Below, piece after piece: positions 35,232 to 44,450 of a DNA stretch of 64,000 bases (position 1 is its first letter; each line of letters begins with the position of its first letter). A program made the translations under genes and the position numbers. The notes beneath the pieces are model-generated. The model was not told the DNA's origin and did not search any database. It saw only the letters and a program-made list of their open reading frames with translations. The stretch spans positions 78,155 to 142,154 of the forward strand of contig CAMNSD010000010.1 of NCBI GenBank assembly GCA_946554445.1, written 5' to 3'. This stretch comes from an uncultured Lachnospiraceae bacterium (GTDB lineage: Bacteria > Bacillota > Clostridia > Lachnospirales > Lachnospiraceae).

Positions 35232-36587
35232 ATGAAGACATTATATCTGGATTGCGGCATGGGTGCGGCTGGAGATATGCTCACGGCGGCATTGCTGGAA
35301 CTTATGCCGGAGCGGGAGAAGATGGAGGAAGCGTTAAACAATCTGGGAATCCCGGATGTGGATATTAAGGCGGAAATGGTGAGTAAGTGTGGCATCGGCG
35401 GAACCCATATCTCAGTACGGGTTCACGGAGAAGAAGAGACAGAGGATATGTATGAATTTCAGGCAGTTCATGATAATGACCATGAGCATACGCACAACTG
35501 TGAACATATGGACGGGCATGAGGGCACACATATGCACGAGCACAGCCATGAGCATATGCACGAGCACAGCCATGAACATACGCACGAGCACAGCCATGAG
35601 CATGAACACGAGCACAGCCATGAACATACGCACGAACACGGCCACGAGCATACGCATCACCACAGCGGTCTGCACGAAATAGAACATATTGTGGGGAAAC
35701 TGTCGGTATCGGAACGGGTGAAGCAGGATATCTTGGCGGTCTTTCATCTGATTGCGGAGGCGGAGAGTCATGTGCACGGAATGCCTGTCACGGAAATCCA
35801 TTTCCATGAAGTGGGGACGATGGATGCGGTGGCGGATGTTGCGGCTGTGTGTTTGCTGATGGAAAGACTGGCACCGGATCAAGTCGTTGTATCGCCGGTG
35901 CATGTGGGCAGCGGTCAAGTGAAATGTGCCCACGGGATACTGCCGGTGCCGGCGCCGGCAACAGCGTATATTCTCCAGGATGTACCGATTTATGGCGGAG
36001 AAATACGGGGAGAACTGTGTACGCCTACCGGGGCTGCTTTATTAAAGCATTTTGCCGATTGTTTCGGCGCCATGCCGGTGATGCGCACTACGGCCATCGG
36101 TTACGGTATGGGTAAGAAGGATTTTCCGGCGGCCAACTGCGTGCGAGCTCTTTTAGGCGAGACAGAAAATGCCGGGGATACGGTGGCGGAATTATGTTGT
36201 AATGTGGATGATATGACGGCTGAGGCCATTGGCTTTGCCACAGAGACGCTGCTGGCGGCAGGGGCGTTGGAAGTTTATACGACTCCTGTGGGTATGAAGA
36301 AATCGCGACCGGGCATCGTACTCAATGTGATGTGCAAAGAAGCCATGAAAGATGAGATGGTGCGGCTGATTTTCAGGCATACGACGACCATCGGCATCCG
36401 GGAAAATATTTCCAGAAGATATACGCTTGACCGTTCCATAGAGAATGTGCAGACGCAGTACGGTGAAGTTCGAAGGAAGGTTTGCAAGGGATATGGAGTG
36501 ACGCGGGAAAAGTATGAGTATGAGGATCTGGCGCGCATCGCAAGGGAGAGAGACATGTCTGTGGGAGAGGTATTATCTTCTTTGTAA
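35232..36587 (+). CDS. larC: Nickel insertion protein LarC with histidine-rich metal region
   Basis: A 451-residue CTP-dependent cyclometallase inserting Ni into the pincer nucleotide. The N-terminus LYLDCGMGAAGDMLTAALLE is diagnostic. Residues about 85-145 are a His/Glu-rich stretch built from HEHSHEH-type repeats, then the core continues (FHEVGTMDAVADVAAV, CTPTGAALLKHF, CNVDDMTAEA). In Lactobacillus LarC is made from two frames by programmed frameshifting; here one uninterrupted frame covers both parts. GGAGG (35221-35225) lies 6 bases before the ATG. Confidence 0.94.
   Translation: MKTLYLDCGMGAAGDMLTAALLELMPEREKMEEALNNLGIPDVDIKAEMVSKCGIGGTHISVRVHGEEETEDMYEFQAVHDNDHEHTHNCEHMDGHEGTHMHEHSHEHMHEHSHEHTHEHSHEHEHEHSHEHTHEHGHEHTHHHSGLHEIEHIVGKLSVSERVKQDILAVFHLIAEAESHVHGMPVTEIHFHEVGTMDAVADVAAVCLLMERLAPDQVVVSPVHVGSGQVKCAHGILPVPAPATAYILQDVPIYGGEIRGELCTPTGAALLKHFADCFGAMPVMRTTAIGYGMGKKDFPAANCVRALLGETENAGDTVAELCCNVDDMTAEAIGFATETLLAAGALEVYTTPVGMKKSRPGIVLNVMCKEAMKDEMVRLIFRHTTTIGIRENISRRYTLDRSIENVQTQYGEVRRKVCKGYGVTREKYEYEDLARIARERDMSVGEVLSSL
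35534..35653 (+). repeat. Five 24-bp tandem units in larC encoding His-Glu repeats
   Basis: Units begin at 35534, 35558, 35582, 35606 and 35630 (consensus gcacgagcacagccatgarc plus four bases) and encode about eight residues each. The copies differ at a few third positions, so they are not freshly duplicated but could still change in number by slippage. Confidence 0.85.
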
Positions 36588-36636
36588 AATTCGTAAAACA
36601 GTCTTTCCAGATGGGCATAGACGATAGACCTGTTTT

Positions 36637-36681
36637 ATAGAGATGATATTTATAGAGATAGCATTGATAGAGATGATATTT
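36637..36681 (+). repeat. Three 15-bp tandem units before the nickel-type binding protein gene
   Basis: atagagatgatattt at 36637-36651 and again at 36667-36681, with a diverged middle unit atagagatagcattg at 36652-36666. They lie between larC and the binding lipoprotein; just before them TAAAACAG/CTGTTTTA (36594-36637) forms a weak hairpin. Possible regulator sites or a slippage tract. Confidence 0.6.
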
Positions 36682-36708
36682 AGAAAGAATCAAAGGTTGG
36701 CTTGGAAG

Positions 36709-38304
36709 ATGAATAATAGGATGCAAATATTGACGGCGGCAGTCATGGCGGCACTTGCATTGACAGCCTGCGGCAGCAAGGAGACGCCGTCAGATGATTT
36801 ACCAGAAGGCGGGAAAGCGGCGGAGTATTTGGCGGCAGAGGAGAAAGAAGGCAGTACATTAGTCTATGGCAGCGGCGACTACACGCGGATCAATCCGGCC
36901 ATGGATGAGCATGGGGAGATCAATCTGCTTCTCTTTAATGGGCTGACGGCACACAATGGTGATAACGAGGTGGTGCCAGGGCTTGCAAAACGCTGGGAGT
37001 ATGACGAGGTCTCCTGCACGTATACCTTTTATCTGGAAGAGGACGTAAAGTGGCATGACGGCGAACCCTTTACGGCGGCGGATGTGAAATTTACGATAGA
37101 AGCTATTATGGATCCCGCTAACGGTTCTGAAAATGCGCCTAATTATGAAGATGTGAAAGAAGTCACAGTGGTGGATGAGCAGACCGTTTCTTTCCGGCTG
37201 GCGGCTCCCAATGTGGCGTTTCTCGATTATATGACCATGGCGGTGCTTCCGAAGCATCTGTTGGAAGGAGAGGATATGCAGGAGTCCGCTTTCTTTCGAC
37301 ATCCCATTGGGACAGGGCCTTATCGTCTGGAAAGATGGGATGAGGGACAGGCCATTATCCTGACCAGGAATGACGCATATTTTCGGGGAAAACCGGGAAT
37401 CGAGAAAGTTATCTTTAAGATTGTTCCCGATGACAATGCCAGGGCAATCCAGATGGAGGCGGGTGAACTTGACCTTGCGCTCTTGACGCCGAAGGACGCT
37501 GGGAATTTTGCCGATAGAGATGGGTATGTCTGTTATGACATGAAGACTTCGGATTACCGAGGGATTCTTTTTAACTTTCACAATCCTTTTTGGCAGAAAA
37601 ACAGGGACATTATTCCCGCGATCTGTTATGCCATTGACAGACAGGCGATCGTTGACGCTGTCCTGCTTGGTCAGGGAATCCCAGCCTACGGGCCCCTGCA
37701 GCGCAACATTTATAACAATGAGGCGGTGGAACGGTATGATTACGATCCGGCTGCGGCCAGGGCTGTTCTGGAAAATCTGGGATGTGTATTGGGACAAGAC
37801 GGCATCTATACAAGAGATGGGGAAAGGCTCTCCTTTGTAATCAGCGTGGGCGCGGGCGACCAGGTGCGCCTGGATATTGCCCAGGCGGCGGCACAGCAGA
37901 TCCGGGAAGTGGGAATTGACTGCAGTGTGGAGATCCCCACCCGCGTAGACTGGGGCGGGCAGATGGCCTATCTGATTGGCTGGGGCAGTCCGTTTGATGC
38001 GGACGACCACACCTATAAGGTATTTGGCACGGATAAAGGGGCCAATTACAGCGGTTATTCCAATGCGCTGGTGGACCAATACCTCATAAAGGCGCGGCAG
38101 TCTGACGATCCGCTTGTCCGGGCCGAGAATTACGATCGGTTTCAGGAGGAACTGGCGAAGGATCCTGCCTACGCATTTATCTGTTATATTGATGCCAATT
38201 ATGTGGCGGACGCTTCCATTCGGGGCATTTCGCCTGACACTGTGATGGGACATCATGGGGTGGGGATTTTTTGGAACATTGCCGAGTGGACGATGGAGGA
38301 GTAG
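36709..38304 (+). CDS. ABC transporter substrate-binding lipoprotein, family 5 (nickel/peptide type)
   Basis: A 531-residue lipoprotein with lipobox LTACG (about 20-24) and the SBP_bac_5 fold: GLTAHNGDNEVVPGLAKRWE, YTFYLEEDVKWHDGEPFTAADVKFT, IGTGPYRLERWDEG, YAIDRQAIV. Family 5 proteins carry nickel chelates, oligopeptides or heme. Nickel is inferred here because the gene follows larEBC and is followed by its transport partners. ATG 36709 begins a sound signal; no strong ribosome site is seen. Confidence 0.88.
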   Translation: MNNRMQILTAAVMAALALTACGSKETPSDDLPEGGKAAEYLAAEEKEGSTLVYGSGDYTRINPAMDEHGEINLLLFNGLTAHNGDNEVVPGLAKRWEYDEVSCTYTFYLEEDVKWHDGEPFTAADVKFTIEAIMDPANGSENAPNYEDVKEVTVVDEQTVSFRLAAPNVAFLDYMTMAVLPKHLLEGEDMQESAFFRHPIGTGPYRLERWDEGQAIILTRNDAYFRGKPGIEKVIFKIVPDDNARAIQMEAGELDLALLTPKDAGNFADRDGYVCYDMKTSDYRGILFNFHNPFWQKNRDIIPAICYAIDRQAIVDAVLLGQGIPAYGPLQRNIYNNEAVERYDYDPAAARAVLENLGCVLGQDGIYTRDGERLSFVISVGAGDQVRLDIAQAAAQQIREVGIDCSVEIPTRVDWGGQMAYLIGWGSPFDADDHTYKVFGTDKGANYSGYSNALVDQYLIKARQSDDPLVRAENYDRFQEELAKDPAYAFICYIDANYVADASIRGISPDTVMGHHGVGIFWNIAEWTMEE

Positions 38305-38323
38305 AAGAATAAGAGGTTTATAG

Positions 38324-40186
38324 ATGTCAGAATTATTGGAAGTGCGGAATCTGTCAGTCAGTTTTGATACGCCGGCAGGGGAGATACAAGCTGTCCGGGA
38401 TGTGAGTTTGACGGTAAAAACAGGCGAAGTACTGGCTATCGTGGGAGAGACCGGGTGTGGTAAAAGTGTGTTGTGTAAGAGTATCTTGCGGCTGCTGCCG
38501 GATATCGCCAGCATCAAGACAGGGCGGATTCTGTTGAATGGCGCGGATATTACGGATTATCGGGAACGTGATATGTGCAGGCTGCGGGGCAGGGTTTTTG
38601 CCATGGTATTTCAGAATCCGATGACGGTTCTGAATCCCTCCCTGTCCGTGGGAGCACAGATTGCAGAGGCTGTGAAGATACATAGTCCGGGGATGACCAG
38701 ACTGGCTGTGGAGCAAAGAACATTGGAACTGCTGCGTTTGGTGAAGATAGATCATCCCGAAGAGCGATGTAAACAGTATCCAGCACATTTGTCAGGCGGT
38801 ATGCGGCAAAGGTGCGTGTTGGCCATTGCGTTGGCAGCCGAACCGGAACTTTTGTTTGCGGATGAGCCCACCACAGCCTTGGATGTGACGATTCAGGCGC
38901 AGATTTTGGAACTGTTTAGAGAAGTGCAGGCAAAACTTCATATGGCTGCGATTTTTGTCACTCACGATCTGAGCGTAGCGGCGATGGCGGCCGACCGAGT
39001 GGCGGTGATGTACGCTGGCAAAATTGTGGAGATCGGCACGACAGAAGAAATCTTTCGCAATCCCAGACATCCCTATACCTGGGGACTTATGCGGGCTCTT
39101 CCGGCGCTGGCCGGCGGGAGACGGAGACTGTATGCGATTCCGGGGATGCCGCCCACCCTGATCGATCCGCCCAAGGGAGATGCTTTTGCCTGCCGGAATG
39201 AATATGCACTGGCCATAGACTATGAGGAACAGCCGCCCATGTTTCCGGTGACGGAGACGCATTTTGCGGCCACCTGGTTGTTGGACGAGCGGGCGAAGGG
39301 ATTGGAGATTCCAGTACCGGATTTTGGCTGTTCAGATGCAGAAGAAGAGAGAGGAGAACTTGCGGCAGAACCGGACATCCTCCTAGACGTACAACACCTG
39401 ACACATGTATTTCCATTGTCTAAAAAGGAGACCTTGACGGCAGTGGACGATGTTTCTTTCCAGATTCGGAAAGGTGAGATTTTCGGGTTAATCGGAGAGT
39501 CTGGATCTGGCAAATCCACAGTGGCAAGATGTATCATGAACGTATACCGGCCAACCGGCGGCAGTATCATCTGGCAGGGGATAAATGTCTGCAATCCCAA
39601 GGCTTTTCATACGCACAAAAAATTATTGCAGTCCGCCAGACAGATTATTTTTCAGGATGCCGATGACAGCCTTAATCCGCGGAAAAAGGTCTGCGATATT
39701 ATTATGGAACCCATGAAATTGCAGCATGTGAGACCGCCTCGGGGAACCATGCGGGCCGAGGCGGCATTTTGGCTGCAGCGTGTGGGAATGGATGCGGCCT
39801 ATCTGGACCAATATCCTTCCGCGCTTTCCGGCGGTCAGAGGCAGCGGATAGCCATTGCCCGCGCACTTTCTATGGAGCCGACGTTTTTGGTGGCGGATGA
39901 GCCGGTTGCCGCGTTGGATGTGTCCATGCAGGCGCAGGTTGTAAACCTTTTTAAACAGCTGCAGGAAGAACTGGGCTTTTCCTTTTTGTTCATTGCGCAC
40001 GATCTGGCCATGGTCCGGTTTCTCTGCAACCGGGTGGGCGTAATGCATCAGGGCAGACTGGTGGAGACAGCGTCTGCGGAGGAACTTTTCCGTCATCCGA
40101 AGCATCCCTATACCCGGAGATTGATCGAATCGATGCCGATCCCGGATTTTAGCTGGGGTGTGTCAGAAAGGAGGCAGGACAGATGA
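38324..40186 (+). CDS. Fused double ATP-binding subunit of a nickel/peptide ABC transporter
   Basis: A 620-residue protein with two ABC ATPase domains in one chain, equivalent to NikD plus NikE (or DppD plus DppF). Domain 1 has Walker A GETGCGKS (about 40), signature LSGGMRQR and Walker B LLFADEPTT. Domain 2 has GESGSGKST (about 393), LSGGQRQRIAIARAL and FLVADEPVA. Each domain is followed by the oligopeptide-type C-terminal region (RHPYTWGLM, KHPYTRRLIESMP). AGAGG is 7 bases before ATG. It overlaps the next permease by four bases. Confidence 0.94.
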   Translation: MSELLEVRNLSVSFDTPAGEIQAVRDVSLTVKTGEVLAIVGETGCGKSVLCKSILRLLPDIASIKTGRILLNGADITDYRERDMCRLRGRVFAMVFQNPMTVLNPSLSVGAQIAEAVKIHSPGMTRLAVEQRTLELLRLVKIDHPEERCKQYPAHLSGGMRQRCVLAIALAAEPELLFADEPTTALDVTIQAQILELFREVQAKLHMAAIFVTHDLSVAAMAADRVAVMYAGKIVEIGTTEEIFRNPRHPYTWGLMRALPALAGGRRRLYAIPGMPPTLIDPPKGDAFACRNEYALAIDYEEQPPMFPVTETHFAATWLLDERAKGLEIPVPDFGCSDAEEERGELAAEPDILLDVQHLTHVFPLSKKETLTAVDDVSFQIRKGEIFGLIGESGSGKSTVARCIMNVYRPTGGSIIWQGINVCNPKAFHTHKKLLQSARQIIFQDADDSLNPRKKVCDIIMEPMKLQHVRPPRGTMRAEAAFWLQRVGMDAAYLDQYPSALSGGQRQRIAIARALSMEPTFLVADEPVAALDVSMQAQVVNLFKQLQEELGFSFLFIAHDLAMVRFLCNRVGVMHQGRLVETASAEELFRHPKHPYTRRLIESMPIPDFSWGVSERRQDR

Positions 40187-41190
40187 ACAGTAAAAGACGC
40201 ATAGAAGGTCTGGCGCAAAGAGTACTGTTCTTTTTGGCAAGTGTGTTTGTCTTATCCGTTCTGGTCTTCTATGTATCCCGACTGGCGCCGGGAGATCCGC
40301 TGGTGTCCTACTATGGAGATCGGGCGGAGAAGATGAGTCCCGAGGAACGGGAATGGGCGGAGGATAAGCTGGGCCTTAATGCGCCCATTCACGTGCAGTA
40401 TATCTGCTGGCTGCAAAATGCCTTTCGGGGAGATTTCGGTATTTCCTATAAGTATAAGATGGACGTAAAAGAACTGGTAGGCGGCAGGATTGGCAATACG
40501 CTGCTTCTTGGCGGCATCGGTTTCGTCCTCATTTTTGTGCTGGCGCTGGCGCTTGGCGTCTGCTGCGCATGGCATGAAGAAAGGCTGGCAGACCGTATGA
40601 TATGTAGGATTGGGACGATTACCAGCTGTATTCCTGAATTTTGGCTGTCTTTGGCAGGGATTCTTATTTTTGCTGTTACGCTTCGGTGGCTTCCCAGTTC
40701 CGGGGCTTATTCCATTGGAAAAGAAAACGATCTGGGGGACAGAGTCCGGCACTTGATTCTTCCGCTGTCGGTGATAGTCATCAGTCACCTCTGGTATTAT
40801 GCCTATATGGTCCGGAATAAACTACTGGAAGAGGTGCGGGCGGAGTATGTGCTGCTTGCCAGAATGAAAGGACTGAATAAGCGGCAGGTACTGTTTGGGC
40901 ACTGCCTGCGCAATGTGATGCCCGCTTATTTCAGCCTGATGGCGCTGGCGGTGCCTCATGTGTTGGGAGGCACCTATATTGTGGAGACCGTCTTTTCCTA
41001 TCCGGGGATTGGAACGCTTACTTATGAAAGCGCCAGATATCAGGATTACAATCTGTTGATGCTTTTGAGCCTGTTTACCGGTATTATCGTGATTTTCTGT
41101 AATGTGTCAGCCCAGATGGTCAGCGAGCGGATCGATCCCCGGCTTCGGATGGATGACCAGAGAAGATATGAGGAGGTGGACAGGTTGTGA
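40183..41190 (+). CDS. ABC transporter permease (NikB/DppB type)
   Basis: A 335-residue inner-membrane subunit with about six helices. It shows FYVSRLAPGDPLVSYYG after the first helix, the DppB-type loop LGLNAPIHVQYICWL, and the ATPase-coupling EAA loop (EYVLLARMKGLNKRQVLFGHCLRN). Start overlaps the ATPase gene by ATGA. Confidence 0.93.
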   Translation: MNSKRRIEGLAQRVLFFLASVFVLSVLVFYVSRLAPGDPLVSYYGDRAEKMSPEEREWAEDKLGLNAPIHVQYICWLQNAFRGDFGISYKYKMDVKELVGGRIGNTLLLGGIGFVLIFVLALALGVCCAWHEERLADRMICRIGTITSCIPEFWLSLAGILIFAVTLRWLPSSGAYSIGKENDLGDRVRHLILPLSVIVISHLWYYAYMVRNKLLEEVRAEYVLLARMKGLNKRQVLFGHCLRNVMPAYFSLMALAVPHVLGGTYIVETVFSYPGIGTLTYESARYQDYNLLMLLSLFTGIIVIFCNVSAQMVSERIDPRLRMDDQRRYEEVDRL

Positions 41191-42071
41191 AAGATGGTTT
41201 CCAGGTGGTAGGAATACAGCAGACCGACCAACGGCCAGTCCATGGTTCCGGCAGCAGACGACAGGAGAAACCTGTCATATCTGCCCTGCTTCTTTTATTG
41301 CTTGTGGCAGGCTGTCTGGCCTGCAATTTATTTGTGGATAAAGATCCATCCTATCTGGATCTTGCACATAGCAATGTGGCGCCAAATCGGGATTATCTGT
41401 TCGGTACGGATACCCTGGGGCGGGATATTTTTTCCATGATCTGGTATGGGGGCAGGATTTCTTTGTGTATCGGGTTTGTGTCCACGCTTATTGCGACGGC
41501 GGCAGCAGTCATTTTGGGCGCTGTCAGCGGCTGCGCTTCCAGAAGAGTGGACGGTGTAATCATGCGGGTGGTGGATATTCTACTTAGTGTTCCAAGCCTT
41601 CTGGTTGTCATTTTACTGCAGGCTGTACTGGGAAAGGCCAGCGTCTTAAGCATTGCCTTTGTCATCGGAATCACCGGATGGATGAGCATGTCTAAAGTGA
41701 TCCGTACAGAAGTGCGGCAGATTAGGAACAGTGGGTATGTGATCGCCTCTAGGTGTATGGGTGGCGGGTTTTTCCATATTTTGTGGCATCATCTGGCTCC
41801 TAATTTCGTATCTTCTATAATGTTTATGGTGATTATGAGTGTCCGTACTGCGATCGCGGCGGAATCCACCCTAAGCTTTATGGGAATTGGTCTGCCGGTA
41901 GAGGTAATCTCTTGGGGCAGTATGCTGTCATTGGCAAAGCAGGCTCTTATGGGACGCGCATGGTGGATGATTTTGATACCAGGATTTTTTTTGGTGGCAA
42001 CGCTTGTATGCCTTACCAATCTGGGCAATTATCTGCGCAGGAAAATAAACGGAAGACATAGTAATTTGTAG
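41187..42071 (+). CDS. ABC transporter permease (NikC/DppC type)
   Basis: A 294-residue permease, the second half of the channel. It has the NikC/DppC feature FGTDTLGRDIFSMIWYGGRISL, five or six helices, an EAA loop near SGYVIASRCMGGGFFHILWHH, and a C-terminal helix with LGNYLRRK. It starts at GTG 41187, overlapping the previous gene by four bases, with AGGAGG at 41171-41176. It ends the operon; a small TTGTAG/CTACAA dyad without a T-run follows. Confidence 0.92.
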   Translation: MKDGFQVVGIQQTDQRPVHGSGSRRQEKPVISALLLLLLVAGCLACNLFVDKDPSYLDLAHSNVAPNRDYLFGTDTLGRDIFSMIWYGGRISLCIGFVSTLIATAAAVILGAVSGCASRRVDGVIMRVVDILLSVPSLLVVILLQAVLGKASVLSIAFVIGITGWMSMSKVIRTEVRQIRNSGYVIASRCMGGGFFHILWHHLAPNFVSSIMFMVIMSVRTAIAAESTLSFMGIGLPVEVISWGSMLSLAKQALMGRAWWMILIPGFFLVATLVCLTNLGNYLRRKINGRHSNL

Positions 42072-42161
42072 AAAAATCCTACAATTCCAAACAATGGCAT
42101 GTCCTCTTTGGTAATTTTATCCAATAAAATATAACAAATTTATGGAAAAAGGAGTTATCTT

Positions 42162-42203
42162 ATGATACAATGTAAAAGTAATCGTTGTTTTTTAATAATT
42201 TAG
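42162..42203 (+). CDS. Candidate 13-residue leader peptide upstream of a chemoreceptor
   Basis: AAAGGAG followed 7 bases later by ATG 42162 and 13 codons (MIQCKSNRCFLII) ending in TAG 42201-42203. The ribosome site is better than that of many real genes here. It lies 133 bases before the chemoreceptor start. No attenuator hairpin with T-run is evident, so it may be chance. The rest of 42072-42335 is A/T-rich with no other feature I can support. Confidence 0.25.
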   Translation: MIQCKSNRCFLII

Positions 42204-42335
42204 ATGAACTTATTGTGCCATTTTGAAATCGTTATTTTCTAATCATCTGATGCTCTATTAAATTCGATTTTTGCCACGATGTCTATTTTATTAAATCCAA
42301 ATTTTCAAATTTAGTGTGGGAATGGGGGATGCTTT

Positions 42336-44357
42336 ATGCAAAAAGAAAAGACCGGAAAAGGTAGGTTTGGGAAAAAACAAAAAGATGGAGAGTTTGTCAG
42401 TATTGAGAAAAAGATTTCATGGCGCTTTGGACAGATTGTCATGCTATGCTGTATCATATTGGGAGTCGTCACCGCTGTATTAAGCTATATTTCTTCTGTC
42501 AGTGCGGTGTCGGAGACCATCAACAATACTTCGGACGTAGCAGCTAACTATGTTTCCTCGGCGTTGCAGCAGTATGTGGCGATTGCGTATGAGACAGGCA
42601 GCATCGCGCGTCTGGCCGATCCTGATAAGCCAGCGGAAGAAAAGGCGGAGATTCTGAACCAGAAGATTAAAGACCATGAACTGGACGGTGGGTATATCAT
42701 TGACAGCAATGGCGTCGATGTGATCACAGGCGTGAATCTTTCTGACAGAAACTATTTTAAAGAAGGCATGAAGGGAAATACCTTTATTTCGACACCGGCC
42801 TACAGCGAGGTGACCAAGAGTGTGTCCTATGTGGTGGCAGCGCCTTTGTGGGAGGGCGGCATACCGGGGACAACCCCGGTCGGCGTTATTGCTTACGTAC
42901 CTAATGGAGAGTTTCTGAATGATATCATGCGTTCCATAAAGGTAGGAGAAGGTGGTACGGCGTTTATGCTGGACGGAAACGGCATTACGATTGCAGATAT
43001 AGATTCGACACTGGTAGGCGTGGAGGACAGCTTGGCGCTTGGTAAGACGAACCGGAAACTTAAGAAATACAGCCAAATTTGTGAGCATATGGTTGCCGGG
43101 GAAGACGGCACCGGTACATACAGCTATAATGGTAAGACCAAGGTAGTGGCTTATTCGCCAGTTCCGGATACAGACGGATGGAGTATCGGTGTTGCGGCGG
43201 TGAGAAATGAATTTTTGGGTAAATTTTATCTTTCCTTAGTCTTTACGCTTGTTTTTGTTGTTGTATTTACGCTTCTGGGCGTTAAAAATGGTATTAAATT
43301 AGGAAGAGCAGTTGCAAAACCGCTCAGTACTGCGGTGGACAGGCTGAAACTTCTGGCGGCAGGCGATATTCATTCGGAAGTGCCGGCTCCTACGGAAAAT
43401 GATGAGACGGCAATCCTCTTGGATTGTGTGGCGGAAACCATTCAGGATCTGAATACGGTCATTCAGGATATCAGCAACAATATGGCGGAATTGGCTGACG
43501 GTAATTTCTTGATTGATGTGGATGAGAATTACAAAGGTGATTTCATCCAGATCAGCGAATCTTTCAGAGGGATTGTCGAAGCGCTCAGTGTTGCCATGCG
43601 GGATATTGACAACAATGCGGAGAGTGTCCGTAAGGGGGCCATGGATCTGGCGGGAGCATCCCAGGTACTGGCGGAAGGCGCGACCGATCAGGCCAGCGCG
43701 ATTCAGGAACTGACGGCGACTATGACGGATATTTCTGAAAAGATTCAGGTCAATGCGGAAAATGCGGAGAAAGTCCGGGTGATCGTTTCAGGCATGAACG
43801 ATCAGGTTATTGAAAGCAATGAACAGATGAAGCAGAGCACGGAAGCCATGTTAAGGATCAGGGAAGCTTCCGATAAGATTGCCGAGATCATCAGCAGTAT
43901 TGAAGAGATTGCATCCCAGACCAATCTGCTTGCTTTGAACGCATCTATCGAGGCTGCAAGGGCCGGCGAGGCAGGAAAGGGCTTTGCAGTGGTTGCGACA
44001 CAGGTGGGCATTCTGTCCGAGCAGAGCAGCGAGGCAGCTAAGAATACAAAGAACCTGATACAAAATGCGATTACAGCTGTGGAGGATGGAACCAAGCTGG
44101 CAAATTCGACAGCCGAATCCTTACTGTTGGTAGTGGATAATGCGAAGGTAGTGAGCGAAGCGGTTGCTGAGATTGCGGAAGCATCTGATACCCAGGCGGA
44201 AGCCACTGGACAGATTACAGAGGGCATCAACCAGATCGCCGGCGTTGTGGAGTCCAACTCAGCGACATCCCAGGAGAGCGCGGCAGCTTCCGAGGAACTG
44301 TCGAGTCAGGCTGATCTCTTGAAGGAGCTGGTAGGTAGATTTAAATATCAGGCTTGA
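42336..44357 (+). CDS. Membrane methyl-accepting chemotaxis protein with dCache sensor
   Basis: A 673-residue chemoreceptor. First membrane helix at about 28-52, periplasm-side dCache domain at about 55-285 (GGYIIDSNGVDVITG, SDRNYFKEGMKGN, VVAYSPVPDTDGWSIGVA), second helix at about 293-315, HAMP and linker at about 318-400, signalling domain 400-673 with tip [33 protein letters not shown]. Cache domains of this type often bind amino acids or organic acids. A G-rich ribosome site lies about 7 bases upstream. Confidence 0.94.
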   Translation: MQKEKTGKGRFGKKQKDGEFVSIEKKISWRFGQIVMLCCIILGVVTAVLSYISSVSAVSETINNTSDVAANYVSSALQQYVAIAYETGSIARLADPDKPAEEKAEILNQKIKDHELDGGYIIDSNGVDVITGVNLSDRNYFKEGMKGNTFISTPAYSEVTKSVSYVVAAPLWEGGIPGTTPVGVIAYVPNGEFLNDIMRSIKVGEGGTAFMLDGNGITIADIDSTLVGVEDSLALGKTNRKLKKYSQICEHMVAGEDGTGTYSYNGKTKVVAYSPVPDTDGWSIGVAAVRNEFLGKFYLSLVFTLVFVVVFTLLGVKNGIKLGRAVAKPLSTAVDRLKLLAAGDIHSEVPAPTENDETAILLDCVAETIQDLNTVIQDISNNMAELADGNFLIDVDENYKGDFIQISESFRGIVEALSVAMRDIDNNAESVRKGAMDLAGASQVLAEGATDQASAIQELTATMTDISEKIQVNAENAEKVRVIVSGMNDQVIESNEQMKQSTEAMLRIREASDKIAEIISSIEEIASQTNLLALNASIEAARAGEAGKGFAVVATQVGILSEQSSEAAKNTKNLIQNAITAVEDGTKLANSTAESLLLVVDNAKVVSEAVAEIAEASDTQAEATGQITEGINQIAGVVESNSATSQESAAASEELSSQADLLKELVGRFKYQA

Positions 44358-44415
44358 GTAGCAGAAATGTGATATATCTACGTGCAGAAATATGATAAAG
44401 AAAGAGATACATAAT

Positions 44416-44450
44416 AAAACGGCAGTGCATTTAATTTGCGCTGCCGTTTT
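44416..44450. terminator. Bidirectional terminator between chemoreceptor and cotH-like gene
   Basis: Perfect 10-bp stem AAAACGGCAG (44416-44425)/CTGCCGTTTT (44441-44450). The stop of the minus-strand CotH gene lies in the loop. Confidence 0.85.

Noticed and set aside
35534..35653. CRISPR-like array
   Set aside because: The regular 24-bp units have no spacers and are in-frame codons for His-Glu repeats in larC.
36859..38517. Long antisense open frame (about 550 codons) opposite the binding-protein gene
   Set aside because: It lies entirely against a clear SBP_bac_5 lipoprotein gene and has no domain pattern or ribosome site; the amino acid make-up is that of a reverse-strand shadow.
42066..42084. 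Terminator after the last permease gene
   Set aside because: TTGTAG/CTACAA is short, weak and has no T-run.
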